NCBI RefSeq assembly: GCF_004000885.1
Contig: NZ_BIMC01000023.1
Location: 1-64,000, forward strand
Source: Paenibacillus glucanolyticus NBRC 15330
GTDB taxonomy: Bacteria; Bacillota; Bacilli; Paenibacillales; Paenibacillaceae
Direction of reading: 5' to 3'
Length of the DNA: 64,000 bases
The notes under the pieces were generated by a model. The model saw nothing but the letters and a program-made list of their open reading frames with translations, was not told where the DNA came from and searched no databases. Made by a program: the position numbers and the translations under genes. Shown here in pieces: positions 1-7,491 of this stretch (positions within the stretch are counted from its first letter, which is position 1; each line of letters starts with the position of its first letter).

Positions 1-2
1 AG

Positions 3-863
3 CACAGCACGGTTGTGCAGTTGAATCAGGCCGCTCTAAGGTACCGCACGATCCGCAAAGTAGATCATGAAGTGCTGCGAGGCATCGATTTGAGCTTGCA
101 CGAAGGCGAACGGATCGCTCTTGTAGGCAACAATGGTGCAGGCAAATCGTCCCTTCTGAAGCTGATCGCCGGAATCGCCAAGCCTTCAAGCGGCTCTGTG
201 GAAATTATGGGACAAAGCACAGCGTTATCGTCGATGGAACAGATCTCCTCAAAGGTGGCTTATGTCTTTCAGAATCCGGAGGATATGTTCATTGAGGATA
301 GCGTGTATAAGGAAGTTGCCTACGGCTTGACGAGCCGCCACTACCCGGAAGCGGAAGACAGGGCCAATCGAATGCTGGCCCACTTCCGCCTCGAGCCCTT
401 CAGGGAACGAGATGCCCGGCTTCTCAGTGGAGGGCAGCAGCGGCGTGTATCGCTGGCGATAGGCTCGGCGATGATGCCTCATCTTATTCTGCTGGATGAG
501 CCTACCGCCAATCTGGATTTAGCCACCCGTGAAGAGCTGCTGGGCACGCTGAAGGAGCTGGAGCAGCAGGTCCGTACGGTCATCATCGCCACGCATGACA
601 TGCAGTTGGTCCACCAATGGGCAACCCGAGTGATCGTGCTGCATCATGGCATGGTCGCTGGGGATGGCTCGGCTGCCGACATTTTTGCTGATCCTGCCTT
701 AATCCATCGAGCCGGGCTAGCGCCTACTCAGATGATGGATTTATCCGCAAGGCTCGGCATCAACCCGCCGTACAGCTCTCCCACTGGGTTGGCACAGCAT
801 GTATACGCGATGATGACAGAACAGGAGGGAAGACACGATGCAGCTCGTCCGCAGCTGGTTTAA
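3..863 (+). CDS. ECF/cobalt-type ABC transporter ATP-binding protein (5' end outside the window)
   Basis: ATPase that energises an energy-coupling-factor (ECF) vitamin or metal importer on the cytoplasmic face. Walker A GNNGAGKSS (about residue 39), signature LSGGQQRR (about 138), Walker B LILLDEP and switch ATHD are all present, so it should be active. The first possible start is a GTG at 15, but the frame is open to the window edge and no Shine-Dalgarno sequence precedes that GTG. The sequence begins exactly where an ATPase domain begins. It is therefore probably the second domain of a tandem-ATPase protein (YkoD-like) or a gene starting upstream. The stop overlaps the next gene (T component) by 26 nt, supporting one operon. 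The substrate cannot be told because the S component is not in the window. Confidence 0.85.
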   Translation, partial: HSTVVQLNQAALRYRTIRKVDHEVLRGIDLSLHEGERIALVGNNGAGKSSLLKLIAGIAKPSSGSVEIMGQSTALSSMEQISSKVAYVFQNPEDMFIEDSVYKEVAYGLTSRHYPEAEDRANRMLAHFRLEPFRERDARLLSGGQQRRVSLAIGSAMMPHLILLDEPTANLDLATREELLGTLKELEQQVRTVIIATHDMQLVHQWATRVIVLHHGMVAGDGSAADIFADPALIHRAGLAPTQMMDLSARLGINPPYSSPTGLAQHVYAMMTEQEGRHDAARPQLV

Positions 864-1647
864 CAAAATTACCATCGAACGCATTCAGCTTGAGCTGATG
901 AATACCGCCTATGGGAGCGGTCATGCCACGCTATCTCGGCTCGATCCGCGCGGGATGCTGATCTGGTATCTGTTTTTTGCCATCGCGCCATGGTTTATCT
1001 CCAGTATGACCGTGCTGGCCGGATTGTTTCTCATGATGGTGGTCACCACGATCCTGTCGCGGGTAACGCCGTTTATTATTTTAGTCCTCTGTCTGGGCTT
1101 GATCGGGCAAGTCGGCTGGCTGTTTATCCTGTCTCTCTTTTTTGGCGGGGACATCAGCTCGGCCTTGCCGCTGCTGAAGCTGACGCTCAAGCTATCGGTC
1201 GTGTCGCTGGCCAGCATCACGGTTTTCTCCGGAATGGATCCTGAAAAAATCAGCGACGGTCTGTTGGCGCTCGGCATGCCGGCCGCTTTCTCGTTCAGTC
1301 TGTCTTACGGCTACCGGATTCTGCCGGTACTGTTCGAGGAGTTCCGCCATGTGCTGCTCTCCTACCGACTGCGGGGTAAAGCGCCGGATCAACCCGGCTT
1401 TCTCTACTGGCGGCTCGGCGTCTATTATTTGAAGCTGCTGGTGCTATCCTTCTTCCCATTAATGCTGGCCACGGCCAAGCGTTCCCGCACGACGGTGGAA
1501 GCGCTGGAAACCCGCGGTTTTTCTTATGGCATGAAGAATCCGGCAGCGAAGAAGCTGAAGCTGTCCCATCTGAAACTAACGTCGCAGGATATGCTCTTCC
1601 TATCCGGTACCGCCGGATATACGGCTCTGCTGTTCTGGGTCGGCTAA
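838..1647 (+). CDS. ECF transporter T component (CbiQ/EcfT family transmembrane protein)
   Basis: 269-aa membrane protein that couples the ECF ATPases to the substrate-binding S component. Several hydrophobic helices lie between residues 35 and 135. The family's cytoplasmic coupling region follows, with charged motifs such as SYRLRGKAP and EALETRGF (the usual xRxG/ARG-type coupling helices). ATG at 838 lies inside the 3' end of the ATPase gene and follows GGAGGGAAGACACG, a good ribosome site. Length and topology match EcfT/CbiQ/YkoC proteins. It is translated in tandem with the ATPase; the transported vitamin or metal is unknown. Confidence 0.88.
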   Translation: MQLVRSWFNKITIERIQLELMNTAYGSGHATLSRLDPRGMLIWYLFFAIAPWFISSMTVLAGLFLMMVVTTILSRVTPFIILVLCLGLIGQVGWLFILSLFFGGDISSALPLLKLTLKLSVVSLASITVFSGMDPEKISDGLLALGMPAAFSFSLSYGYRILPVLFEEFRHVLLSYRLRGKAPDQPGFLYWRLGVYYLKLLVLSFFPLMLATAKRSRTTVEALETRGFSYGMKNPAAKKLKLSHLKLTSQDMLFLSGTAGYTALLFWVG

Positions 1648-1680
1648 CTCTAATACAGATTTTATAAGGAGTGTTTGAAT

Positions 1681-2457
1681 ATGAAGATTGATCTGCACAC
1701 CCATGCCAAATTGTCCAAGGCATCAGACTTCTCACAGACCTACTATGAAGAGATGGTCCGCGAAGCCATGGATAACGGGCTGCATGCACTCGCGCTCACC
1801 GAGCATTTTAACACACGCAACTTCGACGAGGTGTACCAGCAGCTGGACCGGATGTTTCCTTACAATGGCGAGTATTATGATGCAGGCGGTTTAAAAATAT
1901 TCCCCGGCATGGAAGTCGACATTCGGGAGACCGGCCACATTCTGCTCATCGGACGGAAGGAGTTCATTCTGGAAACCCGCCACCAGTTGAACGATTATAC
2001 GGAGAAGGGCGCTTTTATTCCCTTTGATGATCTGATGGATCTGGCCGAAGCCCTGCCACTGCTCAAAATCGGAGCCCATCCGTTCCGGGAGAGCACGCCA
2101 CTCCATCATTTGGACCACAGCCAGCTCCAGCGTCTGGATGCCTTTGATCTCAATGCCAAGGACATGTACCAATACGGCTGTGAGGCCAATCAGGATCAGG
2201 TCCAGCGTTTTGCCGCCAAACTCGGCAAGCCGGTGACGGCGGGCAGCGATACTCATCAATGCCTGCAGTATGGAAGTGTCTACAACGAGCTGGATATGCC
2301 CTGTGAAACTGTTGCCGAGCTGAAGCACGCGATTCTTCAGGGTGCTTACCGGCTTCATGTCTCGGATAGCCTCCCTCTTCAGGTCAAGGCGTCCGTCATG
2401 CTAAAAAAGCTGATGAAACAAATCATCCGACTCGAGACAGCTCCAGGCATCGTATAA
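1681..2457 (+). CDS. PHP-domain metal-dependent phosphoesterase
   Basis: About 258 aa. Metal-binding signatures of the PHP (polymerase and histidinol phosphatase) superfamily are visible: DLHTHAKLS near the N-terminus, ALTEHFN around 40, GAHPFRES around 140, and SDTHQ around 190. Proteins of this type hydrolyse phosphomonoesters or phosphodiesters with a di- or tri-metal centre. ATG 1681 was chosen over TTG 1675 because AAGGAG at 1665-1670 is about 10 nt from the ATG. It follows the T component by 33 nt on the same strand, so it is probably in the same operon. Its substrate is unknown and no link to the transporter's vitamin can be shown. Confidence 0.8.
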   Translation: MKIDLHTHAKLSKASDFSQTYYEEMVREAMDNGLHALALTEHFNTRNFDEVYQQLDRMFPYNGEYYDAGGLKIFPGMEVDIRETGHILLIGRKEFILETRHQLNDYTEKGAFIPFDDLMDLAEALPLLKIGAHPFRESTPLHHLDHSQLQRLDAFDLNAKDMYQYGCEANQDQVQRFAAKLGKPVTAGSDTHQCLQYGSVYNELDMPCETVAELKHAILQGAYRLHVSDSLPLQVKASVMLKKLMKQIIRLETAPGIV

Positions 2458-2473
2458 GGTCACGGAATACGTT

Positions 2474-2525
2474 GTCAGCCCAGAGGCGGCTGGGTCATAA
2501 AAATGACTCGGCCGTCTCTGGGCTG
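2474..2525 (+). terminator. Long hairpin after the PHP gene
   Basis: A 23-bp stem (about three G-T pairs) with an AAAA loop; arms start CAGCCCAGAGGCGGC and end CCGTCTCTGGGCTG. It lies 16 nt after the PHP stop codon. No T tract follows, so it may be a processing or stabilising hairpin rather than a classical terminator. Confidence 0.55.
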
Positions 2526-2588
2526 TCTAGTCCCTTAGGTAGAAGGGGAATCTGCGGTGAGGAAGGGGAAAAACCTAAGATAATCCAT

Positions 2589-3053
2589 CGAATCTGTGGC
2601 TATTGAGCGCAAGAGTGGATAGCAAATCTTGTGACTAATCAATGAATCCGTAACTAACTATTGAACACCAACGTGGGGCAAATCTATGCCCATTCAACGA
2701 GTCTGTGACTATTGAAAGCCGAGAGTGGAAAGTAAATGTTATGACTAACCAAATGAATCTGTAACAATTGAGCGCCAACGTGGAGCAAATCTATGCTGTT
2801 CAACGAGTCTGTGACTATTGAGCGCAAGAGTGGAAAGTAAATGTTATGACAAATGAATCTGTAACTTTTGAGCAGCAATCTGGAGAAAATCTATGCGTAT
2901 CAACGAGTCTGTGGCTATTGAGCGCCAAGAGTGGATAGCAAATCTTGTGACTAATCAATGAATCTGTAACTAACTATTGAACACCAACGTGGGGCAAATC
3001 TATGCCCATTCAACGAGTCTGTGACTATTGAACACCAATGTGGAAAGCAGGAG
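2589..3053. repeat. Tandem array of ~107-nt units, each made of two ~53-nt half units
   Basis: Units begin with CGARTCTGTGRCTATTG at 2589, 2698, 2804, 2904 and, as a partial copy, 3014, giving lengths of 109, 106, 100 and 110 nt. Within each unit a related half copy begins about 53 nt later (GAATCTGTAACTA...). Units 1 and 4 are almost identical, while units 2 and 3 diverge. No coding frame runs through the array; the 64-codon minus-strand frame at 2684-2878 has no ribosome site and simply reads the repeats. Confidence 0.8.
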
Positions 3054-3124
3054 TTGCTATGGCGCTTGAACTCTACCAAACATGGTAACTAGAACTTCTC
3101 TTGACGGATGCCCGTCTATGCGGC

Positions 3125-3307
3125 TTACGGACCCTGAGTACGCTATTACCGCAAAAATAGTACTTTTCAAATTATAACGGACCGTAGGGACCTTATTTTG
3201 CCTTTAATTACGGTTACGCACGGTTTTTTTGCTAAATAACGGCTGTGGTGTCCGATAAACCACGAAATTATGCGGATGATTGATAATAGCGTACCCTCGG
3301 TCCGTTA
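3125..3307. repeat. REP-like cluster: 24-nt inverted repeat plus a third internal copy
   Basis: The 24-nt sequence at 3125-3148 (begins TTACGGACCC, ends TACGCTATTA) recurs in inverted orientation at 3284-3307 with about 20 of 24 matches. A diverged direct copy (TAACGGACCGTAGGGACC) lies near 3175-3200. The arrangement resembles a small non-autonomous inverted-repeat element or clustered REP sequences. No open frame lies inside. Confidence 0.6.
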
Positions 3308-3346
3308 GATCCGGCCATTGCCAAGCAAACAGGCAGATGGTGGGTA

Positions 3347-3362
3347 TGTGTGTGTGTGTGTG
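3347..3362. repeat. (TG)8 dinucleotide run
   Basis: Eight uninterrupted TG units sit between the REP-like cluster and the 37-nt tandem array. No gene overlaps it. Confidence 0.8.
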
Positions 3363-3365
3363 TTA

Positions 3366-3730
3366 CTCACCAAGCGAGCTGAGGAAAGGGGAATGCGGTG
3401 ACATCATCAGGCGAGTCAAGGATGGTGCACGCACGTTGCCATCATCAAGCAAGCCGAGGATCGGTGCACTATCAAAAGAGCTGAGAATAGCTGAACCCGT
3501 TGTCATTATGCAAGCGAGCTGAGGATAGGCGAACGTGGCGAAATCATCGAGCGGACCGGGGATTAGTGCGAGCTCGCTGTCATTATCAAGTGAGCAGAGA
3601 ATTTGCGAGCTTGATGACATCATCAAGCAAGCCGACGATAGGCACGCGCGTTCCCATCATCAGGCGAGCCAACGATAGCCGCACGCGGTACCAACAACAC
3701 GCGTGCCGAGGATTCGTGCGCACGCAGTAT
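3366..3730. repeat. Ten degenerate tandem copies of a ~37-nt unit
   Basis: Units start near 3366, 3403, 3441, 3468, 3505, 3543, 3582, 3619, 3656 and 3693. Nearly all steps are 37-39 nt, apart from one 27-nt unit. Each begins ATCATCAAGCGAGCC or a variant and continues GAGGATAGG...CACGCGTTG. The whole unit is similar from copy to copy, so there are no unique spacers as in CRISPR. A 37-nt period is not a multiple of three, so no repetitive peptide is encoded. Confidence 0.75.
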
Positions 3731-3745
3731 CCCCTAACAGAAACA

Positions 3746-3790
3746 AGGGGGTGTCCCGCCAGATCCAAGATCTGCTGGGACACCCCCTTT
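3746..3790 (-). terminator. Strong terminator of the pst operon
   Basis: Perfect long stem with GGGGGTGTCCC and CAGATC arms around a CAA loop, immediately downstream of pstB. T-rich flanks on both sides would let it stop transcription in either direction. Confidence 0.85.
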
Positions 3791-3797
3791 TGATGCA

Positions 3798-4553
3798 TCA
3801 GCCGAACCGACCGCTGATGTAATCCTGTGTACGCGAGTCAACGGGATTGGCGAACAGCTGCCGGGTAGCGTCGTGCTCGATAACCTCGCCGTTCAGGAAG
3901 AACACCGTCTGCTGCGATACGCGCGCCGCCTGCTGCATATTGTGCGTAACCATGACGATGGTATAGCGATCCTTCAGCTCATGGGTCAACTCCTCGATCT
4001 TGAAGGTCGAGATGGGGTCCAGCGCCGAGGTCGCTTCATCCATCAGCAGAATATCGGGCTCTACCGCGAGCGCCCGGGCAATACAGAGCCGCTGCTGCTG
4101 TCCTCCCGACAAACTGAGCGCAGGACGCCTCAAGTCGTCCTTCACCTCATCCCACAGCACGGCAGAACGAAGGCTTTGTTCAACGAGTTCGTCCAGCTTC
4201 TTCTTGCCGCGAATTCCGTGCTGCTTGGGTCCAAAAGCGACATTATCGTAGATCGATTTCGGGAACGGGTTCGGCTGCTGGAATACCATTCCGATTTTTT
4301 TGCGGAGGGATTCCACATGCACCTCCCCGGAATAAATATCGATTCCGCCAATGGCTACCCTGCCTTCAACCCGTGCACCCGGAATCCGGTCATTCATCCG
4401 ATTAAGGGTCCGCAGCAGCGTGGACTTGCCGCACCCGGACGGTCCGATAAAGGCGGTAATCGCACGCTCCGGAATCTGAACCGAAACATCCTTAAGGGCA
4501 TGGAACTCGCCATAATACAAGTTCAGTTTGTTCATTTCAATGAAAGGCTGCAT
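3798..4553 (-). CDS. pstB: Phosphate ABC transporter ATP-binding protein PstB
   Basis: 251-aa ATPase of the high-affinity phosphate importer PstSCAB. Walker [10 protein letters not shown] (about residue 37), signature LSGGQQQR (about 148), Walker [13 protein letters not shown] and switch VTHN are intact. The motif RIPGARVEG and the [12 protein letters not shown] stretch are typical of PstB. It lies 54 nt downstream of pstA and is the last gene of the operon before a strong hairpin. No phoU follows. Length matches the family (about 250 aa). Confidence 0.96.
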   Translation of the reverse strand: MQPFIEMNKLNLYYGEFHALKDVSVQIPERAITAFIGPSGCGKSTLLRTLNRMNDRIPGARVEGRVAIGGIDIYSGEVHVESLRKKIGMVFQQPNPFPKSIYDNVAFGPKQHGIRGKKKLDELVEQSLRSAVLWDEVKDDLRRPALSLSGGQQQRLCIARALAVEPDILLMDEATSALDPISTFKIEELTHELKDRYTIVMVTHNMQQAARVSQQTVFFLNGEVIEHDATRQLFANPVDSRTQDYISGRFG

Positions 4554-4607
4554 GACATGTCCTCCCGGTGTTGTTTTTGACGTGTTATCCAGATCGGCTT
4601 GACCCCA

Positions 4608-5516
4608 TCAGGCTTTATTTTTACGTTCATTCAGCCACAGCGGCACACGGAATACGATATTAATGAGCAATGCAACAATGATCAGCACCGCCGTGGTCTT
4701 CTGGGCAATCTCCTGGGCATCCGGCACAATGGCCTCGGATTGGACATACCACAGATGTACGGCAAGGGTTCCACCCGGCGATAACAGATTGAAATCCCAC
4801 ATTTCCCCGGAGGTGGATACCCCGGCGGTCAAAATAATGACGGCACTCTCGCCGAACGCCCGGCCTGCTGTCAGGCAGATGCCCGTCATGATACCGTTCA
4901 TAGCCACCGGCAGCAGCACACGGCGGATCGTCTGCAGATGGGTGGAGCCGAGCGCAAAGGACGCATTGCGAAGCTCAACCGGAACCGCCCGGATCGATTC
5001 TTCGGTCACTCTTGTAAGTACGGGCAGATTCAGGAAAGCTAAACTAATAGCCGCACCTAGAATCGTAAGACCGATCTCGAAGAATTCCACGAACAGCGCA
5101 ATGCCAAACAATCCGAAGATGATCGACGGAACGGATGACAGTCCCTCCACGCATATGCGGACCACCTCAATCAGTTTATTGTTCGGGGCAAATTCCGCCA
5201 AATAAATACCGGCTGCTATGCCGATCGGGATGGAGACAATGAGGGAGATGATGAGCACATAGAATGAGTTAAACAGTGCCGGTCCGATGCCGCCGCCCTC
5301 TTCAATCTCGCTTGGCAGCCCGTACAGGAAGTTCCAGCTCAGCTGTGGCAGCCCTTTTTCAAGCAGCAGAAACAATAACCCGACAATAAATAAAATCACG
5401 ATGATGCCGGTACCCCATACGAGTCCCGTAAACAGTCGATCCAGAAGGACGGAGGCCCCTCTGCGTTTGCCAAAGGAATAGGCCAGAGTAGGATGAGCCG
5501 GCTTCTTCACACTCAT
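4608..5516 (-). CDS. pstA: Phosphate ABC transporter permease PstA
   Basis: 302-aa integral membrane permease with six predicted helices. The coupling loop ALGSTHLQTIRRVLLPVAMNGI (EAA motif) is at about residues 190-210. LSSVPSIIFGLFG and ISLAFLNLPVLTR are typical PstA segments. The start overlaps the pstC stop by 4 nt, indicating translational coupling. With PstC it forms the membrane channel for phosphate delivered by PstS. Confidence 0.95.
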   Translation of the reverse strand: MSVKKPAHPTLAYSFGKRRGASVLLDRLFTGLVWGTGIIVILFIVGLLFLLLEKGLPQLSWNFLYGLPSEIEEGGGIGPALFNSFYVLIISLIVSIPIGIAAGIYLAEFAPNNKLIEVVRICVEGLSSVPSIIFGLFGIALFVEFFEIGLTILGAAISLAFLNLPVLTRVTEESIRAVPVELRNASFALGSTHLQTIRRVLLPVAMNGIMTGICLTAGRAFGESAVIILTAGVSTSGEMWDFNLLSPGGTLAVHLWYVQSEAIVPDAQEIAQKTTAVLIIVALLINIVFRVPLWLNERKNKA

Positions 5517-6475
5517 GAGTAGCGCCCCCCTTTTTTCTGAAGTATTCTAACCGCTACGATCATCAGCAGCGAGATGGCGAGCAGAATGAAACCCATCATG
5601 TACAAGCCATAATTCCAGGTGGAATCGAATTCCACGCTTGAAATCTGCATGACGATGTTACTTGTCAGCACGGCTGTCGGGGTAAACAGACTGTTTGGCA
5701 GCTGGGCCGTGTTGCCGATGACCATGACTACGGCCATGGTTTCGCCGATCGCACGGGCCATGCCCAGAATTACGGCATACATGATGCCGCTTCTGGCCGC
5801 TGGCAGCACGACCCGGAACACGGTCTGGAACCGGTTCGCACCAAGCGCGTAAGCCGCGTCGCGATATTTATTGGGCACGGCAGAGATGGCGTCGTCACTG
5901 ATCCGGCTGATCGTTGGAAGTACCATGATCGTCAGAACGATGGAAGCCGCAAGCAGACCGTCAGCCAGATCATGTCCGCTGAGGTTGCGAAGCCAAGGAA
6001 TGAGCAGGGTTAATCCCAAAAAACCGTACACCACCGAAGGAATTCCTACGAGCAGATCCAGCACGGGGCGCAGCAGATTGCGAAGCCACTTCGGCGTCAT
6101 TTCGGCCAGGAATACAGCGATGATGACAGAAATCGGAATCGATATCAGCATTGTCAGGCTGGTTAGCGCCAGCGTTCCGAGAATAAAGGTAAGCGCTCCA
6201 TAGTGCTCATTCTCCGGGTCCCAATTGGTGGAGAAGAAAAATTCCGTCAGCGAGACGTTCGAGAAGGTCAGGACGCCTGTACGGAGCATAAGGACCAATA
6301 TGCATAACAGGACCAGGCATACAAACAAGGCGCTGCCGATACAGATCATGCGAAAAAGTTGGTTGGACCAGCGAAGACGCGCCTTCCGGTCAAACTTGGA
6401 GCCGGAAGTCTTGCCAAAGCTTTGACCCAGCTCGGCCGGGGCCTTGCTGTTCGTGGACGGGTTCATATCGATCAT
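5513..6475 (-). CDS. pstC: Phosphate ABC transporter permease PstC
   Basis: 320-aa permease with a roughly 40-residue cytoplasmic N-terminus and then six helices. The family segments LVGIPSVVYGFLGL and the EAA loop AYALGANRFQTVFRVVLPAA are clear. It lies about 106 nt downstream of pstS and overlaps pstA by 4 nt. MIDMNPS offers two close starts; the first was kept. Confidence 0.95.
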   Translation of the reverse strand: MIDMNPSTNSKAPAELGQSFGKTSGSKFDRKARLRWSNQLFRMICIGSALFVCLVLLCILVLMLRTGVLTFSNVSLTEFFFSTNWDPENEHYGALTFILGTLALTSLTMLISIPISVIIAVFLAEMTPKWLRNLLRPVLDLLVGIPSVVYGFLGLTLLIPWLRNLSGHDLADGLLAASIVLTIMVLPTISRISDDAISAVPNKYRDAAYALGANRFQTVFRVVLPAARSGIMYAVILGMARAIGETMAVVMVIGNTAQLPNSLFTPTAVLTSNIVMQISSVEFDSTWNYGLYMMGFILLAISLLMIVAVRILQKKGGRYS

Positions 6476-6581
6476 GTGGGGCTCTTCCTTTCACATAGAG
6501 AAGCCAGCTTGGCGTCCGTGCGCTGAAGCTGGCTAACCCTTTCCTTATGGAATACGCGTATGAATAACGTTCAAAGCACGC

Positions 6582-7436
6582 TTATTTAACGGCGGAAAGC
6601 GGAATGAATTTCAGCTTTTTGAGGGAACCGTTCTGGAACTTGCTGCTTTGGATGTATTCGATGAAAGCTTTCGTTGCGCCAGTCGGCTGGCCTTTGGTCA
6701 TGTAATAGCCGATGCCCCACACTTTGTAGCTTCCGTTAAGCACGTTTTTCTCTGTTGGCGCCACACCGTTGATCGACAATGCCTTCATCTTGCTGGTGAC
6801 GTAAGGAAGGTCGATATAACCGATGGCATTCGGCGTTGTCTCAATCGTGGTTTTCATATCGCCACTGGAGCCAACCTCTTTGTAGTTATCACCTTTGTTC
6901 ATAAACTCTTTGCCATCCAGCGCTTTTTGCTGGAAGTTAACGCGGGTGCCGGAACCGAACTTACGGTTAACGACTACGATTTTGGCATCCGAGCCGCCAA
7001 CTTCCTTCCAGTTTGTCACTTTGCCGGAGAAGATGTCCTGAAGCTGCTTGGTCGTCAGGCTGTTTACGCCCACATTCGGATTCGCAACGGCTGTGAACAC
7101 TGTTACCGCAACGGGGTTTGCTACCAAGCCATCGAATTTATTAAATCCAGGGACGTTCTTGGATGCGTCCCAATCCACTGCGCCGATGTCGGCAATGCCT
7201 TTACGAACCGATTGAGGACCCGTGATCGAGCCTGCTGCGGAAGCCGAGATTTTCACTTTCGGATTCTCTTTCTTGAATTCACTCGCGGCTTGAAGCGTAA
7301 ACGGCAGCAATGCGGAGGAACCGTTGATGACAATATTGCCTTTCAGGTTGCTTTTGGCTTCTACAGCAGACGAAGCGCCGCCGATCAGAGACACGGCCAC
7401 CATCACCGCTGTCAGGGATTTCATCCATTTTTTCAT
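6582..7436 (-). CDS. pstS: Phosphate-binding protein PstS (no lipobox cysteine)
   Basis: 284-aa extracellular phosphate receptor for PstCAB. The family motifs INGSSALLPF (phosphate P-loop-like start), GAVDW, KFGSGTRVNFQQ and PNAIGYIDL are present. The signal peptide MKKWMKSLTAVMVAVSLIGGASSAVEA ends in an A-x-A-like site with no cysteine. The mature protein would therefore be released or wall-trapped rather than lipidated, unlike most Gram-positive PstS proteins. GAGGAG precedes the ATG. It follows the stalk-domain gene by 55 nt without a terminator, so the two are probably co-transcribed from the upstream PhoP-box promoter. Confidence 0.93.
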   Translation of the reverse strand: MKKWMKSLTAVMVAVSLIGGASSAVEAKSNLKGNIVINGSSALLPFTLQAASEFKKENPKVKISASAAGSITGPQSVRKGIADIGAVDWDASKNVPGFNKFDGLVANPVAVTVFTAVANPNVGVNSLTTKQLQDIFSGKVTNWKEVGGSDAKIVVVNRKFGSGTRVNFQQKALDGKEFMNKGDNYKEVGSSGDMKTTIETTPNAIGYIDLPYVTSKMKALSINGVAPTEKNVLNGSYKVWGIGYYMTKGQPTGATKAFIEYIQSSKFQNGSLKKLKFIPLSAVK

Positions 7437-7491
7437 GTTATATAAACTCCTCTCGAATTGGAAAAAGATGGTCTATTCTTGATTGAAAACA

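Noticed and set aside
2684-2878. 64-codon minus-strand frame
   Set aside because: It reads only the tandem repeats, has no ribosome site, and neighbouring repeat units do not keep the frame.
3366-3730. CRISPR array
   Set aside because: The whole 37-nt unit is repeated in degenerate form; there are no unique spacers, no exact direct repeats and no cas genes.
3363-3798. Several 70-97-codon frames on both strands
   Set aside because: They lie within the degenerate 37-nt repeats and the terminator, and a 37-nt period cannot keep a reading frame.
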